Source: Alkalibacterium sp. (lineage in GTDB: Bacteria; Bacillota; Bacilli; Lactobacillales; Carnobacteriaceae_A). Taken from it: DNA of 57,511 bases. Under the pieces are notes generated by a model that worked only from the letters and a program-made list of their open reading frames with translations, was not told the origin of the DNA and searched no databases. The translations under genes were made by a program, and so were the position numbers. Shown here one piece after another: positions 32,003 to 41,577 of the stretch. The number at the start of each line of letters is the position of its first letter. Position 1 is the first letter of the stretch. The stretch spans positions 1 through 57,511 of the forward strand of contig RECC01000039.1 in assembly GCA_007692455.1 (NCBI GenBank), in the 5' to 3' direction.

Positions 32003-33229
32003 CTATAAAAAGTCTGTCAGTTTTTCCAAATCATCTAATTTATTATGGTTCTCAACATGTATCTTCAGCCAGGCTTCTTTTGCTGATTCAATAGCCTCTC
32101 TCAGATGAGGATCAAATTGGGTTCCAAGATTATTCATGACTTGACTATAAGCTTCATTAAAAGACAAGCCTCTTCTGTACGCTCTTGTAGACGTCATGGC
32201 ATCAAAAGCATCAGCTACAGCGAGTATACGCGCTTCTAAAGGAATTTCAAGACCTTGAGAACCTTTAGGGTACCCTTTGCCGTCCCATCGTTCATGGTGG
32301 TAGAGAACACCGCACTTCAATCCTTCGAGTCCTTCCACTTTTTCAACCATTTGAGCTCCGATGGTTGTATGACTTTTGACCACTTCAAACTCTTTTTCAG
32401 TCAGTTGTTCTGGCTTCGTCAAGATTTCATCGGATATGTGAATTTTACCGATATCATGCAGAAGACCGCTAAGTCTGATGTTCTTTAGTTTAGTTTTTTC
32501 CTGGTACTGTGGAAGCTGCTGAGCAATGGCTACAGCATACTGGCTGACCCGCTCACTGTGACCGAATGTATAAGCATCCTTGGCTTCCATCGCAATGATA
32601 AAGCTTTGAACGACTTGCTCAAGCTTAAGTTCCATCGCATGAATAACGGTATTGACCTGCTTATCATACAGCATATTCAGTTTAATCAATAAGAGATAGC
32701 TGAAAGTCGCTACGATAACGTATAACAGGAGACGGTTGGATAGATCTATAGCGTCTGTCTCATAATACATTCCTACTGGAAAAAAGAAGCTCACAATAGT
32801 CAGGCTGATGAAACCAATTGTGGAGGAGATTAATAATAAAGATTTCTTACCGTATAAGCTGATTACTACGGGAATAAGTAGAAAGTAACTCCACGACTCA
32901 GAATAACCCGAACCAAAGTATAGGCTTATTATTATATAAACGGAAAAGAAAGCAAATATGTATGTTTTAAATTTTGAACTTATAGAAGGAATTCTGTTAC
33001 TAAAATAGACCATACACCATACAATTAAAATTAAGAAAAGAATACTTAAGTTTGCCCGTGAAAAAGGCAGATCAAACCATCTGAAAATAAGATTCCAGGA
33101 AATACTCAAAAGAGTGTATATAAATGTAATATATAGCACCTGTTTGTTCAGGTTTTTGTCATAACTGGTTGTTAAATCAGCCAATAAACGTTCTTTTTCT
33201 TTTGCAATATTTGTCATTATCGCTATCAT
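32003..33229 (-). CDS. Membrane-bound HD-GYP domain phosphodiesterase
   Basis: 408 residues. An N-terminal block of about six membrane spans (residues 25-190) is followed by an HD-GYP domain with LLHDIGKIHIS, VKSHTTIGAQM, YHHERWDGKGYPKG and VADAFDAMTSTRAYR. HD-GYP enzymes degrade cyclic di-GMP or related dinucleotides. No GGDEF gene is in the window. The N-terminal membrane domain probably senses a ligand. The start may be ATG 33229 or 33217, neither with an ideal ribosome site. It converges with the exonuclease gene. Confidence 0.9.
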   Translation of the reverse strand: MIAIMTNIAKEKERLLADLTTSYDKNLNKQVLYITFIYTLLSISWNLIFRWFDLPFSRANLSILFLILIVWCMVYFSNRIPSISSKFKTYIFAFFSVYIIISLYFGSGYSESWSYFLLIPVVISLYGKKSLLLISSTIGFISLTIVSFFFPVGMYYETDAIDLSNRLLLYVIVATFSYLLLIKLNMLYDKQVNTVIHAMELKLEQVVQSFIIAMEAKDAYTFGHSERVSQYAVAIAQQLPQYQEKTKLKNIRLSGLLHDIGKIHISDEILTKPEQLTEKEFEVVKSHTTIGAQMVEKVEGLEGLKCGVLYHHERWDGKGYPKGSQGLEIPLEARILAVADAFDAMTSTRAYRRGLSFNEAYSQVMNNLGTQFDPHLREAIESAKEAWLKIHVENHNKLDDLEKLTDFL

Positions 33230-33395
33230 CCTAGTTTTCTATTTTTATAATCATCCATTAAAAGAATAGCATTTTTTTGAGTAAATAACTATCACTATAG
33301 AAGAATATGAAAAAAAATACAAATAAAGCTTTTAATTCTTCCCTATCTAGAGTTTAATATAGGAGTAATAAAAATTAATAAAGGAGTGTTACATT

Positions 33396-34004
33396 TTGAT
33401 AGACGAAGAAGATTATTACTTTAAATTGGCAGAAGGTAGCTTGTTTGAAGAAGCTATGGCGTTGCATTACCAAAGGTACCAAGAAGTAGGGTTTATTAAG
33501 GAGGATGAAGACGATCCTTATGTCAACAGCTCTAAATATTTTGTCGTCCAAACAGTAGACACCCAAGAGGTAGTAGGTGTCACCCGATTGATTTTCAATC
33601 CATTGCAAGATTTGCCTACTATTCGCTATTTCGATATATTTGAAGAGCAAATGGAAAAACTGATGCTTTTGGATTCGGGTAAGTATGCAGAGGTAAGTGC
33701 CTTCACTAAAATGCCAAAGCACGATGTTGGGCTGGGTCTTATTCGGACAATTTTCAAATATTCAATGGAAACAGATCTCTCTCATTGGGTATGCTGTGTA
33801 GATGAGCGTGTTTATCGCTACTTAAATAGAATATTCAAGTTTCCCTTTGAAGTAATTGGCGAACCAACAGTTTATCTGGGGTCAAAATCTATTCCATGCA
33901 TGCTTAATATATCAGAATGTCTAGTGGCTCTCAAAGAAAAGAGAAAACCACTGTACGATTATTTAATGGAATCAGAAAACAAGACAATAGGAGAGGAAGT
34001 TTAA
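33396..34004 (+). CDS. N-acyltransferase of the FeeM/LuxI-like (acyl amino acid synthase) type
   Basis: 202 residues, TTG start at 33396 with AAGGAG nine bases upstream. The pattern is that of the GNAT branch containing N-acyl amino acid synthases (FeeM) and acyl-homoserine-lactone synthases. It shows an N-terminal YQRYQEVGFI block, TRLIFNPLQDLPT (beta-strand with Arg), EVSAFTK (conserved Glu-x-Ser) and the later FEVIGEPTVYLGSKSIPC loop. Such enzymes join an acyl chain from acyl-ACP or acyl-CoA to an amine. It is followed 2 bases later by an E1-like adenylating enzyme. Substrate and product unknown. Confidence 0.75.
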   Translation: MIDEEDYYFKLAEGSLFEEAMALHYQRYQEVGFIKEDEDDPYVNSSKYFVVQTVDTQEVVGVTRLIFNPLQDLPTIRYFDIFEEQMEKLMLLDSGKYAEVSAFTKMPKHDVGLGLIRTIFKYSMETDLSHWVCCVDERVYRYLNRIFKFPFEVIGEPTVYLGSKSIPCMLNISECLVALKEKRKPLYDYLMESENKTIGEEV

Positions 34005-34006
34005 TT

Positions 34007-34765
34007 ATGGTTAAAGAACAATTTTCAAGAAATATTGGAATTATGTCGGAAGAAGAGGTCGAAAAACTGCATAACACTACTATTGCAATTGCGGGATGTG
34101 GATGTATCGGCGGTTTTTCTGCAGAACTACTGGCACGAATGGGTATTGGTAAATTAATTTTAGCCGATCCGGATACGTTTGATGTGTCTAATATTAATAG
34201 ACAGTGTGCCGCTACACATAAGACAGTCGGTCAGATGAAGGCTGAAGCATTGAAGGATCATCTGCTGACCATTAATCCTGATATGGAAATAGACTGCTAT
34301 CTGGATGGGGTAAATGAAAAAAACGTCGACAAATTTGTTGAAGAAGCAGATTATGTTATTGATGCAGTAGACTATTTTGCTTTTCCTGAGTCCGTTGCTC
34401 TGCACCGAGCTGGTCGCCGCAAGAATCTGTTTATCACTACTGCAGTTGCACTGGGATTTGGAACTTCCGTATTGACATTTTCACCTGATGGATTAAGTCT
34501 TGAGGACTACGTTGGCATTCCAGAAGGTGTAACAATCGATGAGTTGCAGGGTCAGACGTTCCCGCCTACAGGATATACCCAAATTCTTCCGGATTATGCA
34601 ACTGAAGAAAAAATAGGCCAGTGGATAGCGGAGAAAACCATACCGACTATTAGCGTCGGGCAGGCATTGGGACCTGGCGTGCTGGTATCGAAACTGGTTC
34701 TCCACCTATTAAACAGACAGACGCCCAAATTCGTTCCTGAATCATTTCAGCTTCAGTTTGAATAA
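34007..34765 (+). CDS. E1/ThiF/MoeB-like adenylating enzyme
   Basis: 252 residues. The Rossmann nucleotide loop is AGCGCIGG with the following ADPDTFDVSNINRQ (Asp and Arg of the E1 ATP site), GQMKAEAL (Lys) and DAVDYF (Asp). No C-terminal zinc CxxC pair of ThiF/MoeB is visible, and no ubiquitin-like partner is encoded nearby. The enzyme probably activates a carboxylate as an adenylate. It is co-translated with the N-acyltransferase (2-base gap, GAGAGGAAG ribosome site inside its end). The pair likely makes or modifies a small acylated molecule. Confidence 0.85.
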   Translation: MVKEQFSRNIGIMSEEEVEKLHNTTIAIAGCGCIGGFSAELLARMGIGKLILADPDTFDVSNINRQCAATHKTVGQMKAEALKDHLLTINPDMEIDCYLDGVNEKNVDKFVEEADYVIDAVDYFAFPESVALHRAGRRKNLFITTAVALGFGTSVLTFSPDGLSLEDYVGIPEGVTIDELQGQTFPPTGYTQILPDYATEEKIGQWIAEKTIPTISVGQALGPGVLVSKLVLHLLNRQTPKFVPESFQLQFE

Positions 34766-34837
34766 ACATTAAAAAGACTTTAAATAAAGCACTGTCCCAG
34801 CATTACTAAAAAAATACTTATATGAACAAACATCGTG

Positions 34838-34881
34838 GTGGCATCGGATAGCATTAATTGTATTCCGATGTCACTTTTTTA
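34838..34881 (+). terminator. Terminator of the acyltransferase/E1 operon
   Basis: 11-bp stem GTGGCATCGGA/TCCGATGTCAC (one G-U) with a 15-base loop and TTTTTT. The remaining bases to 35069 show no other feature than an AAAGGAGG ribosome site at about 35053. Confidence 0.87.
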
Positions 34882-35069
34882 TACTAGTTGAAGCTTTCAA
34901 AAGATCTATCGGTTTAATTATTAAAGTATAGTTAAATAGAAGGGTTAAGCGCTTTATTTTTATCAGATAATGTGCTAGTCTTAATAAGAACAATCACAGT
35001 TATTAAAGTCATACATAACTAAAGATAAATCAATTATAATTGGTATGAAGTTAAAGGAGGAAACGACTA

Positions 35070-35954
35070 GTGCTATACTTAGAAAATAGCCGGTTGAAAA
35101 TTGCAATTCAAGAGCCAGGAGAATTATATCGCGGTTCACGTTTTGACTGGACAGGTTTTGTCAGCCAGATTACACTCGATGGAAGTGTCAATTTTTGTGT
35201 GCCAGAGCAGCTGGAAGAGGGCAAAGGGACAGGAGGATTGGGATTTTGTAACGAATTTGGTATGGAAAAGCCAATTGGTTATGATGATATCAGACCGGGA
35301 GAAGAATTCCCGAAAATAGGCGTGGGTCTATTAAAAAAAGACACTGAAGAAGCGTATGATTTTTTTAAAGCCTATGATGTGAACCCAGTCGAGACAGAAA
35401 TTAGACAAGATGATAATTCCATTACCTTTGATTTAACCAGTTCGAGCGAGAGTGATTACAGCTACCGACTGGTTAAAAAAATATCATTAAAGGTTAACCG
35501 CTTAACTTATAGTTATCAACTGAAAAATACAGGTAAACTGCCCATCCATACCAATGAGTATTCTCATAATTTCATCGGTATAAACAATCAGGCTATCGGT
35601 AGTGGTTATCGTTTGACGATACCGAATATGGAAGACATTGACATTGCAGTCGGATCCATAAGTAAAAGTGCAAATCAGCTAACCTGGGAAGAAACCCCTG
35701 AAGCGGACTTTTATGCCAGTATCAGTTGGAATGAGACTGCTGCGGACTACAACTGGGATTTGTATAACAATGAAGTTGGAGCAGGTGTTAAGGAACTGTC
35801 TGACTTCAAGCCGTCAAAGGTTGCACTGTGGGGCTATACCCATGTCGTTTGTCCGGAATTGTTTATAGACATAGATCTCGAGCCTGGCGAAACAAAAAAA
35901 TGGGAGCGGGTTTATGAATTTTATCAGGAAGATGAAAAGACAACAATTATTTAA
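35070..35954 (+). CDS. Galactose mutarotase-like beta-sandwich protein
   Basis: 294 residues, GTG start after AAAGGAGGAAACG. The sequence resembles the aldose-1-epimerase superfamily fold: YRGSRFDWTGFVSQITLDG near the start, NEFGMEKPIGYDD, KISLKVNRLTYSYQLKNTG, and HTNEYSHNFIGIN in the middle, where the family places its sugar-binding His. Many such proteins in lactic acid bacteria are unassigned. It sits 114 bases upstream of a very large carbohydrate-enzyme-like gene, which suggests a shared sugar role. Confidence 0.72.
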   Translation: MLYLENSRLKIAIQEPGELYRGSRFDWTGFVSQITLDGSVNFCVPEQLEEGKGTGGLGFCNEFGMEKPIGYDDIRPGEEFPKIGVGLLKKDTEEAYDFFKAYDVNPVETEIRQDDNSITFDLTSSSESDYSYRLVKKISLKVNRLTYSYQLKNTGKLPIHTNEYSHNFIGINNQAIGSGYRLTIPNMEDIDIAVGSISKSANQLTWEETPEADFYASISWNETAADYNWDLYNNEVGAGVKELSDFKPSKVALWGYTHVVCPELFIDIDLEPGETKKWERVYEFYQEDEKTTII

Positions 35955-36068
35955 ATGGGTAACTTAGCAACTGATTCAATGAGAAAAGAAGCCAATCGAT
36001 GTCATTTTCCGCATAATAAATGAACACAATTTTACTAACATAAATATAATTAGAGAAAGGAAATCATT

Positions 36069-39000
36069 ATGACAAAGTCTAACTTATTTCTAGGCAAGAC
36101 AGAATTAACACAACCTCAAAAAGAGGTGGCGATGGAAACCATCAGCCACAATAACGAGACCTATTTTAAAATTAAACATTATGATAAGATGAATCCGTTT
36201 TTCATGACCGTAGTTTCGGATGTTGATCACTGGATGTTCATTTCAAGTACAGGGGGATTAACTTGCGGCCGTAAAAACGCTGACTCTGCACTCTTCCCTT
36301 ATGATACAGATGACAAGATTCATGACAGTGCTGAAACCACAGGGTCACATACAATGCTGATTGTCAGCCGTGATGATAAGGAATACTTATGGAAGCCGTT
36401 TACACGTCATAACAGCAGCGTTTACAATTTAACAAGAAACCTGTATAAAAACACGACGGGGAACAAGATTATGTTTGAAGAAATCAACCATGATCTGAAA
36501 CTGAAATACATGTATACATGGAAAAACAGTAAAGAATTCGGTTTTGTTAAAGAGTCCAGCCTAGTCAACTTGTCAAAAGAGAGCCTGTCTGTTCGTGTGC
36601 TGGACGGCATTAGAAACATTCTACCTTACGGGGTCAACACATTGCTACAGACGAGAAGTACTTTGGTTGATGGCTATAAGCGATGTGAACTGGTTGAAGA
36701 AGCAGGACTGGGAATCTATACATTGAGTTCCATTCTGACTGACAAAGCAGAACCAAGTGAATCCCTAAAGGTAACGACAGTCTGGTCAAAAGGGCTAGAA
36801 AATCCCGGATACCTGCTATCTGAACAGCAAATCGATACTTTTTCAAGAAACGAAGATGTACAGACAGAAGATGATGTAAAAGGTAGAAGAGGGTCTTACT
36901 ATGTAACGGATGATGTTCAACTTGACAGCGAGGCATCCAAGTCTTGGTCTATCGTTTCGGAACTGAACCAGAGCGCTGCCCAAGTAGAAGCTTTGATTCA
37001 AGCAATTACGTCTAAAGAAACAATACTTCAGGACGTGGAGTCAGACGTAACTGCCGGAGACCGAAATCTGGAAAAACTGGTATTTGAGGCAGACGGTTTC
37101 CAGTTAACAGGGGATGAAAAAGCGAGTTACCGACATTTCTCAAATACACTTTACAACATCATGCGTGGAGGAATTTACGCAGATGGCTATTCAATTGACA
37201 GAGAAGACTTCAAGTCTTTTGTCAAAACCTGGAATAAAGAAGTCTTTAACCAGCAGGAGAACTTTTTAAACAGTCTTTCTGAAACGATTGATTACAATGA
37301 ATTGCTTAAAAAGGCTGGCAATCTGGACAGTCCTGATTTCGAGCGTCTAGTATTCGAATATCTCCCACTGACCTTCAGTCGTCGTCATGGCGACCCAAGT
37401 CGTCCGTGGAACAAGTTCAATATCGAAGTGGTCAAAGAAGATGGCAGCAAGGAACTGAAGTATGAAGGAAACTGGCGAGATATCTTCCAGAACTGGGAAG
37501 CTTTATCCGTATCCTATCCGGCTTATACAGAAAGTATAATAGCCAAATTCGTCAACGCATCAACTGCAGATGGATATAACCCTTACCGTATTACTAAAGA
37601 TGGAATTGACTGGGAAACACTGGATCCTGAAGATCCATGGTCAAATATTGGTTACTGGGGAGACCACCAGATTATCTATCTTCTGAAACTGATGGAATTA
37701 TCTAAGGCATATAATCCTGAAAAACTGAAAGAACTGCTGCACAAAGATGTCTTTGTCTACGCAAACGTACCATATAGAATCAAAGGTTTTGATGCACTAG
37801 TTGAAGACCCAAGAAACAGTATTGAGTATGATGACGAGAAGGAAGCGGATATTAATAACCGTACAGCACGCATTGGATCTGACGGCAAGCTTGTTCATAA
37901 CAGAGATGAAATCTATAAAGTCAATCTGATGGAAAAACTACTGGTTACGCTACTTTCTAAGTTCTCTAACTACGTACCGGAAGGCGGGATTTGGATGAAT
38001 ACCCAGCGTCCAGAATGGAATGACGCAAACAATGCCCTCGTTGGTAATGGGTTGTCCATGGTTACCTTAAACTACATGCACCGTTTCCAGGTCTACCTGA
38101 ATGAATTGTTAGACGAGGTTAAAGGTGAGACCGTCGATATCTCTGTTGAAGTGCTCAAGATGTTTGAAGAAACGAAAGCCGTATTGAAAGACAGTGAAGA
38201 TCAGCTGGGCAGCAATCTTTCCGATGATAAGCGTTTTGACATTGTTCAGACCCTTGGAAAAATTGGAGAAGAATATAGAGAATCAATTTATAACAATGGA
38301 TTTGCCGGAAACAAGGCGTCACTATCAATGGATTCCCTTCAGGAATTTGTTGAGGTGTCCATAGCACACCTTAAAGATTCAATTGTGAAAAACAAGAGAG
38401 AAGACGGATTGTATCACTCTTACAATCTGATTAAATTCAGCGACCAGAAATGCAGCATCTCCAATCTTTACGAAATGCTTGAAGGACAGGTTGCCGTTCT
38501 GAGTTCTAAGGCGCTCGAAGGAACAGAAGCCAATGAGGTACTGAAAGCTCTTAGAAACAGTGCGATATACCGTGAAGATCAGAACAGTTATATGCTGTAT
38601 CCCAACCGTGAACTGCCGAAATTCCTGGAAAAGAATGTTGTTCCTGAAGAAGCGGTAATGTCTTCTGACATTCTGAAAGAAGAGCTGGAACAGAACCGTA
38701 CACGCTTCATCGAAAAAGATGTGAACGGGAACTATCACTTCAACGGCCGTTTCAGAAATGGTGAAGAAATCAAAGAAGCGCTTGAAGAAACTGGTGAGTT
38801 TGCTGACGAAGATATTAAAGTGGTCGAGGAATTATTTTCAGATCTATTCAATCATCACGCCTTTACTGGTCGCTCAGGCACATTTTATAAATATGAAGGC
38901 TTAGGATCTATATACTGGCACATGGTTTCAAAACTTGTTCTGGCAACTCAGGAAAACTTTAATGCTGTCTACAATAAAGAGGGTATGACCAATGAGGCCG

Positions 39001-39524
39001 GAGATTTGATGAAAGACTATGAGGAAACTAAAGCCGGTATTGGTCTGGACAAATCACCAGAAGAGTATGGTGGATTCCCAACTGAAGCTTATTCTCATAC
39101 CCCAAGTTTCGCCGGAGTGCAGCAGCCGGGCATGACGGGTCAGGTAAAAGAAGACTTTATATCTAGACTGGATGAGCTGGGTGTGAAAGTCAGCCAAGGA
39201 CAGGTACATTTTAAACCTGTACTGTTGAAAAAATCAGAATTTCTAACTGAAAAAACCGACTGGACACTTCCATCTTCCGATAGCTCGAATACTCGTGCTA
39301 TTGAACTGAATGAACAGACGCTAGGCTTCACTTTCTGCGCGGTTCCAGTAATTTACACACTTGGAAATCAAAAAGAAATTACTGTGAGTTTTACAGATGG
39401 AACTGAAGAAGTTCTGACTGATGTAGATACTCTCAGCACAGAAATAAGTAAGATGCTGTTTGACCGTTCAGGAAAAATAAACCAAATCAAGGTTGTAATC
39501 GATAATAATGATGTGAATCAGTAA
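36069..39524 (+). CDS. Very large cytosolic protein related to cellobiose/oligosaccharide phosphorylases (GH94-like architecture)
   Basis: 1151 residues without signal peptide. The N-terminal part (YDKMNPFFMTVVSDVDHWMF, STGGLTCGRKNADSALFPY) and the later RPEWNDANNALVGNGLSM segment (about residues 640-660, nt 38008-38058) recall the beta-sandwich plus alpha/alpha-barrel plan of GH94-type phosphorylases, where an Asp near a WND motif acts as the acid. HMVSKLVLATQENF and EEYGGFPTEAYSHTP follow late in the chain. Family assignment is from pattern memory, and no substrate can be given. GAAAGGA precedes ATG 36069. Probably co-transcribed with the mutarotase-like gene. Confidence 0.62.
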   Translation: MTKSNLFLGKTELTQPQKEVAMETISHNNETYFKIKHYDKMNPFFMTVVSDVDHWMFISSTGGLTCGRKNADSALFPYDTDDKIHDSAETTGSHTMLIVSRDDKEYLWKPFTRHNSSVYNLTRNLYKNTTGNKIMFEEINHDLKLKYMYTWKNSKEFGFVKESSLVNLSKESLSVRVLDGIRNILPYGVNTLLQTRSTLVDGYKRCELVEEAGLGIYTLSSILTDKAEPSESLKVTTVWSKGLENPGYLLSEQQIDTFSRNEDVQTEDDVKGRRGSYYVTDDVQLDSEASKSWSIVSELNQSAAQVEALIQAITSKETILQDVESDVTAGDRNLEKLVFEADGFQLTGDEKASYRHFSNTLYNIMRGGIYADGYSIDREDFKSFVKTWNKEVFNQQENFLNSLSETIDYNELLKKAGNLDSPDFERLVFEYLPLTFSRRHGDPSRPWNKFNIEVVKEDGSKELKYEGNWRDIFQNWEALSVSYPAYTESIIAKFVNASTADGYNPYRITKDGIDWETLDPEDPWSNIGYWGDHQIIYLLKLMELSKAYNPEKLKELLHKDVFVYANVPYRIKGFDALVEDPRNSIEYDDEKEADINNRTARIGSDGKLVHNRDEIYKVNLMEKLLVTLLSKFSNYVPEGGIWMNTQRPEWNDANNALVGNGLSMVTLNYMHRFQVYLNELLDEVKGETVDISVEVLKMFEETKAVLKDSEDQLGSNLSDDKRFDIVQTLGKIGEEYRESIYNNGFAGNKASLSMDSLQEFVEVSIAHLKDSIVKNKREDGLYHSYNLIKFSDQKCSISNLYEMLEGQVAVLSSKALEGTEANEVLKALRNSAIYREDQNSYMLYPNRELPKFLEKNVVPEEAVMSSDILKEELEQNRTRFIEKDVNGNYHFNGRFRNGEEIKEALEETGEFADEDIKVVEELFSDLFNHHAFTGRSGTFYKYEGLGSIYWHMVSKLVLATQENFNAVYNKEGMTNEAGDLMKDYEETKAGIGLDKSPEEYGGFPTEAYSHTPSFAGVQQPGMTGQVKEDFISRLDELGVKVSQGQVHFKPVLLKKSEFLTEKTDWTLPSSDSSNTRAIELNEQTLGFTFCAVPVIYTLGNQKEITVSFTDGTEEVLTDVDTLSTEISKMLFDRSGKINQIKVVIDNNDVNQ

Positions 39525-39623
39525 AAACGTGCAAGACATGCAGGTTTACACTGGAGTAGTTGTGAAAAAGTAATGTTGAGCAGATGTTTCATTACAAGTT
39601 TTTAGTACAGAATATTAAAAATG

Positions 39624-39675
39624 CATTCCCCATTTATTCCTAATGTTAAGGAATGAATGGGGATGTTTTATTTAT
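39624..39675 (+). terminator. Terminator after the large carbohydrate gene
   Basis: 13-bp stem CCCCATTTATTCC/GGAATGAATGGGG (one G-U) with loop TAATGTTAA, followed by ATGTTTTATTT. Confidence 0.82.
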
Positions 39676-39920
39676 AAGAATACCACCTCAGTCACTTAAT
39701 GCATGAACATGGCAGGGAAATAAGCATTTTTTGTGTAGAAATAAGAAATTTAACCTGATTATAAGTAGCACGTTATAGATTATCTAGTAAATTTAAAGCA
39801 GAAAGAGACGAAAGTGTGTTTGAAGTAGCCGGTTTAGCTATAACAGCAGAATTAACATAATAGGGGATATTTTCTGAATTTTACAGTTAGTGTATACTTA
39901 CTATAAAAAGAGGTGGAAAT
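39676..39920. other. Intergenic region before the photolyase
   Basis: AT-rich spacer with no structure or coding frame I can support; AGAGGTGG ribosome site at about 39908. Confidence 0.5.
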
Positions 39921-41348
39921 ATGAGAGCTATCTGGTTTCGGCATGATTTAAGAGTACACGACCATGCGGCATTGTTCGATGCAGTTCAATCAGGTGAAAA
40001 GGTTCATGCTGTATACGTATGGGATGAACGCTTTGAAGACGAACAGGTTCCAGCGTTGAAACGGATGGGCAGTCATAGACTTCTGTTCCTTATTGAAAGC
40101 TTGGAAGATTTACTTTCGTCATTAAATGCTTTGGGTATCGAGTTAACTGTTTTAAGCGGACATGTTCAAACGGTTATTCCTGCCTGGTTAACTAAAAATA
40201 AAATAGAACACGTTTATATCAACGAGCATCCAGGAGTGGAAGAAAGGCAGGATTTAGACACTATCATTCAACTCACACCTGAAATAAACTGGCATAAAAG
40301 AGAAGGTCATACCTTGTTCAGTCACGACCAGCTGCCTTTTGATTTAAAAGAATTTCCAATGTCTTTTACTCGTTTTAGAAAAAAGCTAGAAAAAGAATTG
40401 CTGATTCCTAAAAAAGACACAAAGTACACATTCGAAGAACAGCAATTGATTCAAGAAGCTGTAGAGCCCTATAATTTTGGAAACAAACTAAAAAAACGAG
40501 TACCTGCTCGATTGGCGCTACGCTCAGAAATGAGATTATCCGCCAAAGGGATTGTTGATGGGGGTGAAGCAGCAGCTTTAGAGCGACTCATCGAGTATGT
40601 AGGTGAACCTGACTATCTTTTTAACTATAAAAATACCCGTGACGGCTTACTTTCTTTTGACGACAGCTCGAAACTATCATTTTGGCTTGCATCTGGTTGC
40701 CTCTCACCTAAAAGGGTTTATCAGACTATTTTGTCTATGGAATCAAAGAATAAGCGAAATGAATCAAGCTACTGGTTATTTTTCGAACTGCTTTGGCGAG
40801 AATACTTCCAATGGCTCATGGTTGCGACCGATCAAAAGCTGTTTAGACTAAACGGTTTATTGACTTACGAAAGACAATGGTCTCACAACCAAGACTTATT
40901 CGATAAATGGAAAAAGGGTTTAACAGGTTATCCTTTAATAGACGCTGCAATGACAGAACTCAATACCACCGGTTATATGAGCAACCGTGCAAGGCAAAAC
41001 GTAGCTAGCTTTCTCACAAAAAATCTTGGAATAAACTGGCTTTGGGGGGCCAGATACTTTGAAGAACAGCTAATTGACTATGATCCAGCCAGCAACTATG
41101 GCAATTGGGCGTATCAAGCTGGGGTTGGCACGGATATGCGTGAACTGCGAGCATTTAATGTTGTCGGTCAGGGTATACGCTACGATTCAGAAGGCGACTA
41201 TGTGAAGCACTGGCTAAAGTTACCAGCTGACCTTCCCGGTAACATTGTCTACGATCCCTATAAACTTATGAATGAAATCAGCTGGAAGGAGCCGGTAGTG
41301 GACCAGCAAGACTCATTGAATCGTCGACGTAAAGAATGGGGACTGTAA
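39921..41348 (+). CDS. Photolyase/cryptochrome, Cry-DASH-like
   Basis: 475 residues. The N-terminal antenna domain opens RAIWFRHDLRVHDHAAL. The C-terminal FAD domain has GYPLIDAAMTELNTTGYMSNRARQNVASFL and then DYDPASNYGNWAYQAGVGTDMRELRAFN with GIRYDSEGDYVKHW. The SNYGNWAYQAGVG...R-FN combination is the Cry-DASH pattern, so it likely repairs UV dimers in single-stranded or looped DNA with light, but CPD photolyase activity on duplex DNA cannot be excluded. It is a single gene. Confidence 0.9.
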   Translation: MRAIWFRHDLRVHDHAALFDAVQSGEKVHAVYVWDERFEDEQVPALKRMGSHRLLFLIESLEDLLSSLNALGIELTVLSGHVQTVIPAWLTKNKIEHVYINEHPGVEERQDLDTIIQLTPEINWHKREGHTLFSHDQLPFDLKEFPMSFTRFRKKLEKELLIPKKDTKYTFEEQQLIQEAVEPYNFGNKLKKRVPARLALRSEMRLSAKGIVDGGEAAALERLIEYVGEPDYLFNYKNTRDGLLSFDDSSKLSFWLASGCLSPKRVYQTILSMESKNKRNESSYWLFFELLWREYFQWLMVATDQKLFRLNGLLTYERQWSHNQDLFDKWKKGLTGYPLIDAAMTELNTTGYMSNRARQNVASFLTKNLGINWLWGARYFEEQLIDYDPASNYGNWAYQAGVGTDMRELRAFNVVGQGIRYDSEGDYVKHWLKLPADLPGNIVYDPYKLMNEISWKEPVVDQQDSLNRRRKEWGL

Positions 41349-41577
41349 AGTTCAGAAAAGCTGTTTTTTAGATGGAGAGGTGTTTTATTGATTAAGGCAG
41401 TCATTGTCATCGCAATCCTGTCATTAAGAGATATTACCGATCATCGTCCATAGTATAATATTCTTACTATCCATTTTTAAAGAAAGAAACAAGTTCATTT
41501 GTCAGATGATATGATATAATGCAGATTGTTATGTTACTGTACTTTAATACTCTAGAAAGAGGCGTCAAAGAGTGAAT

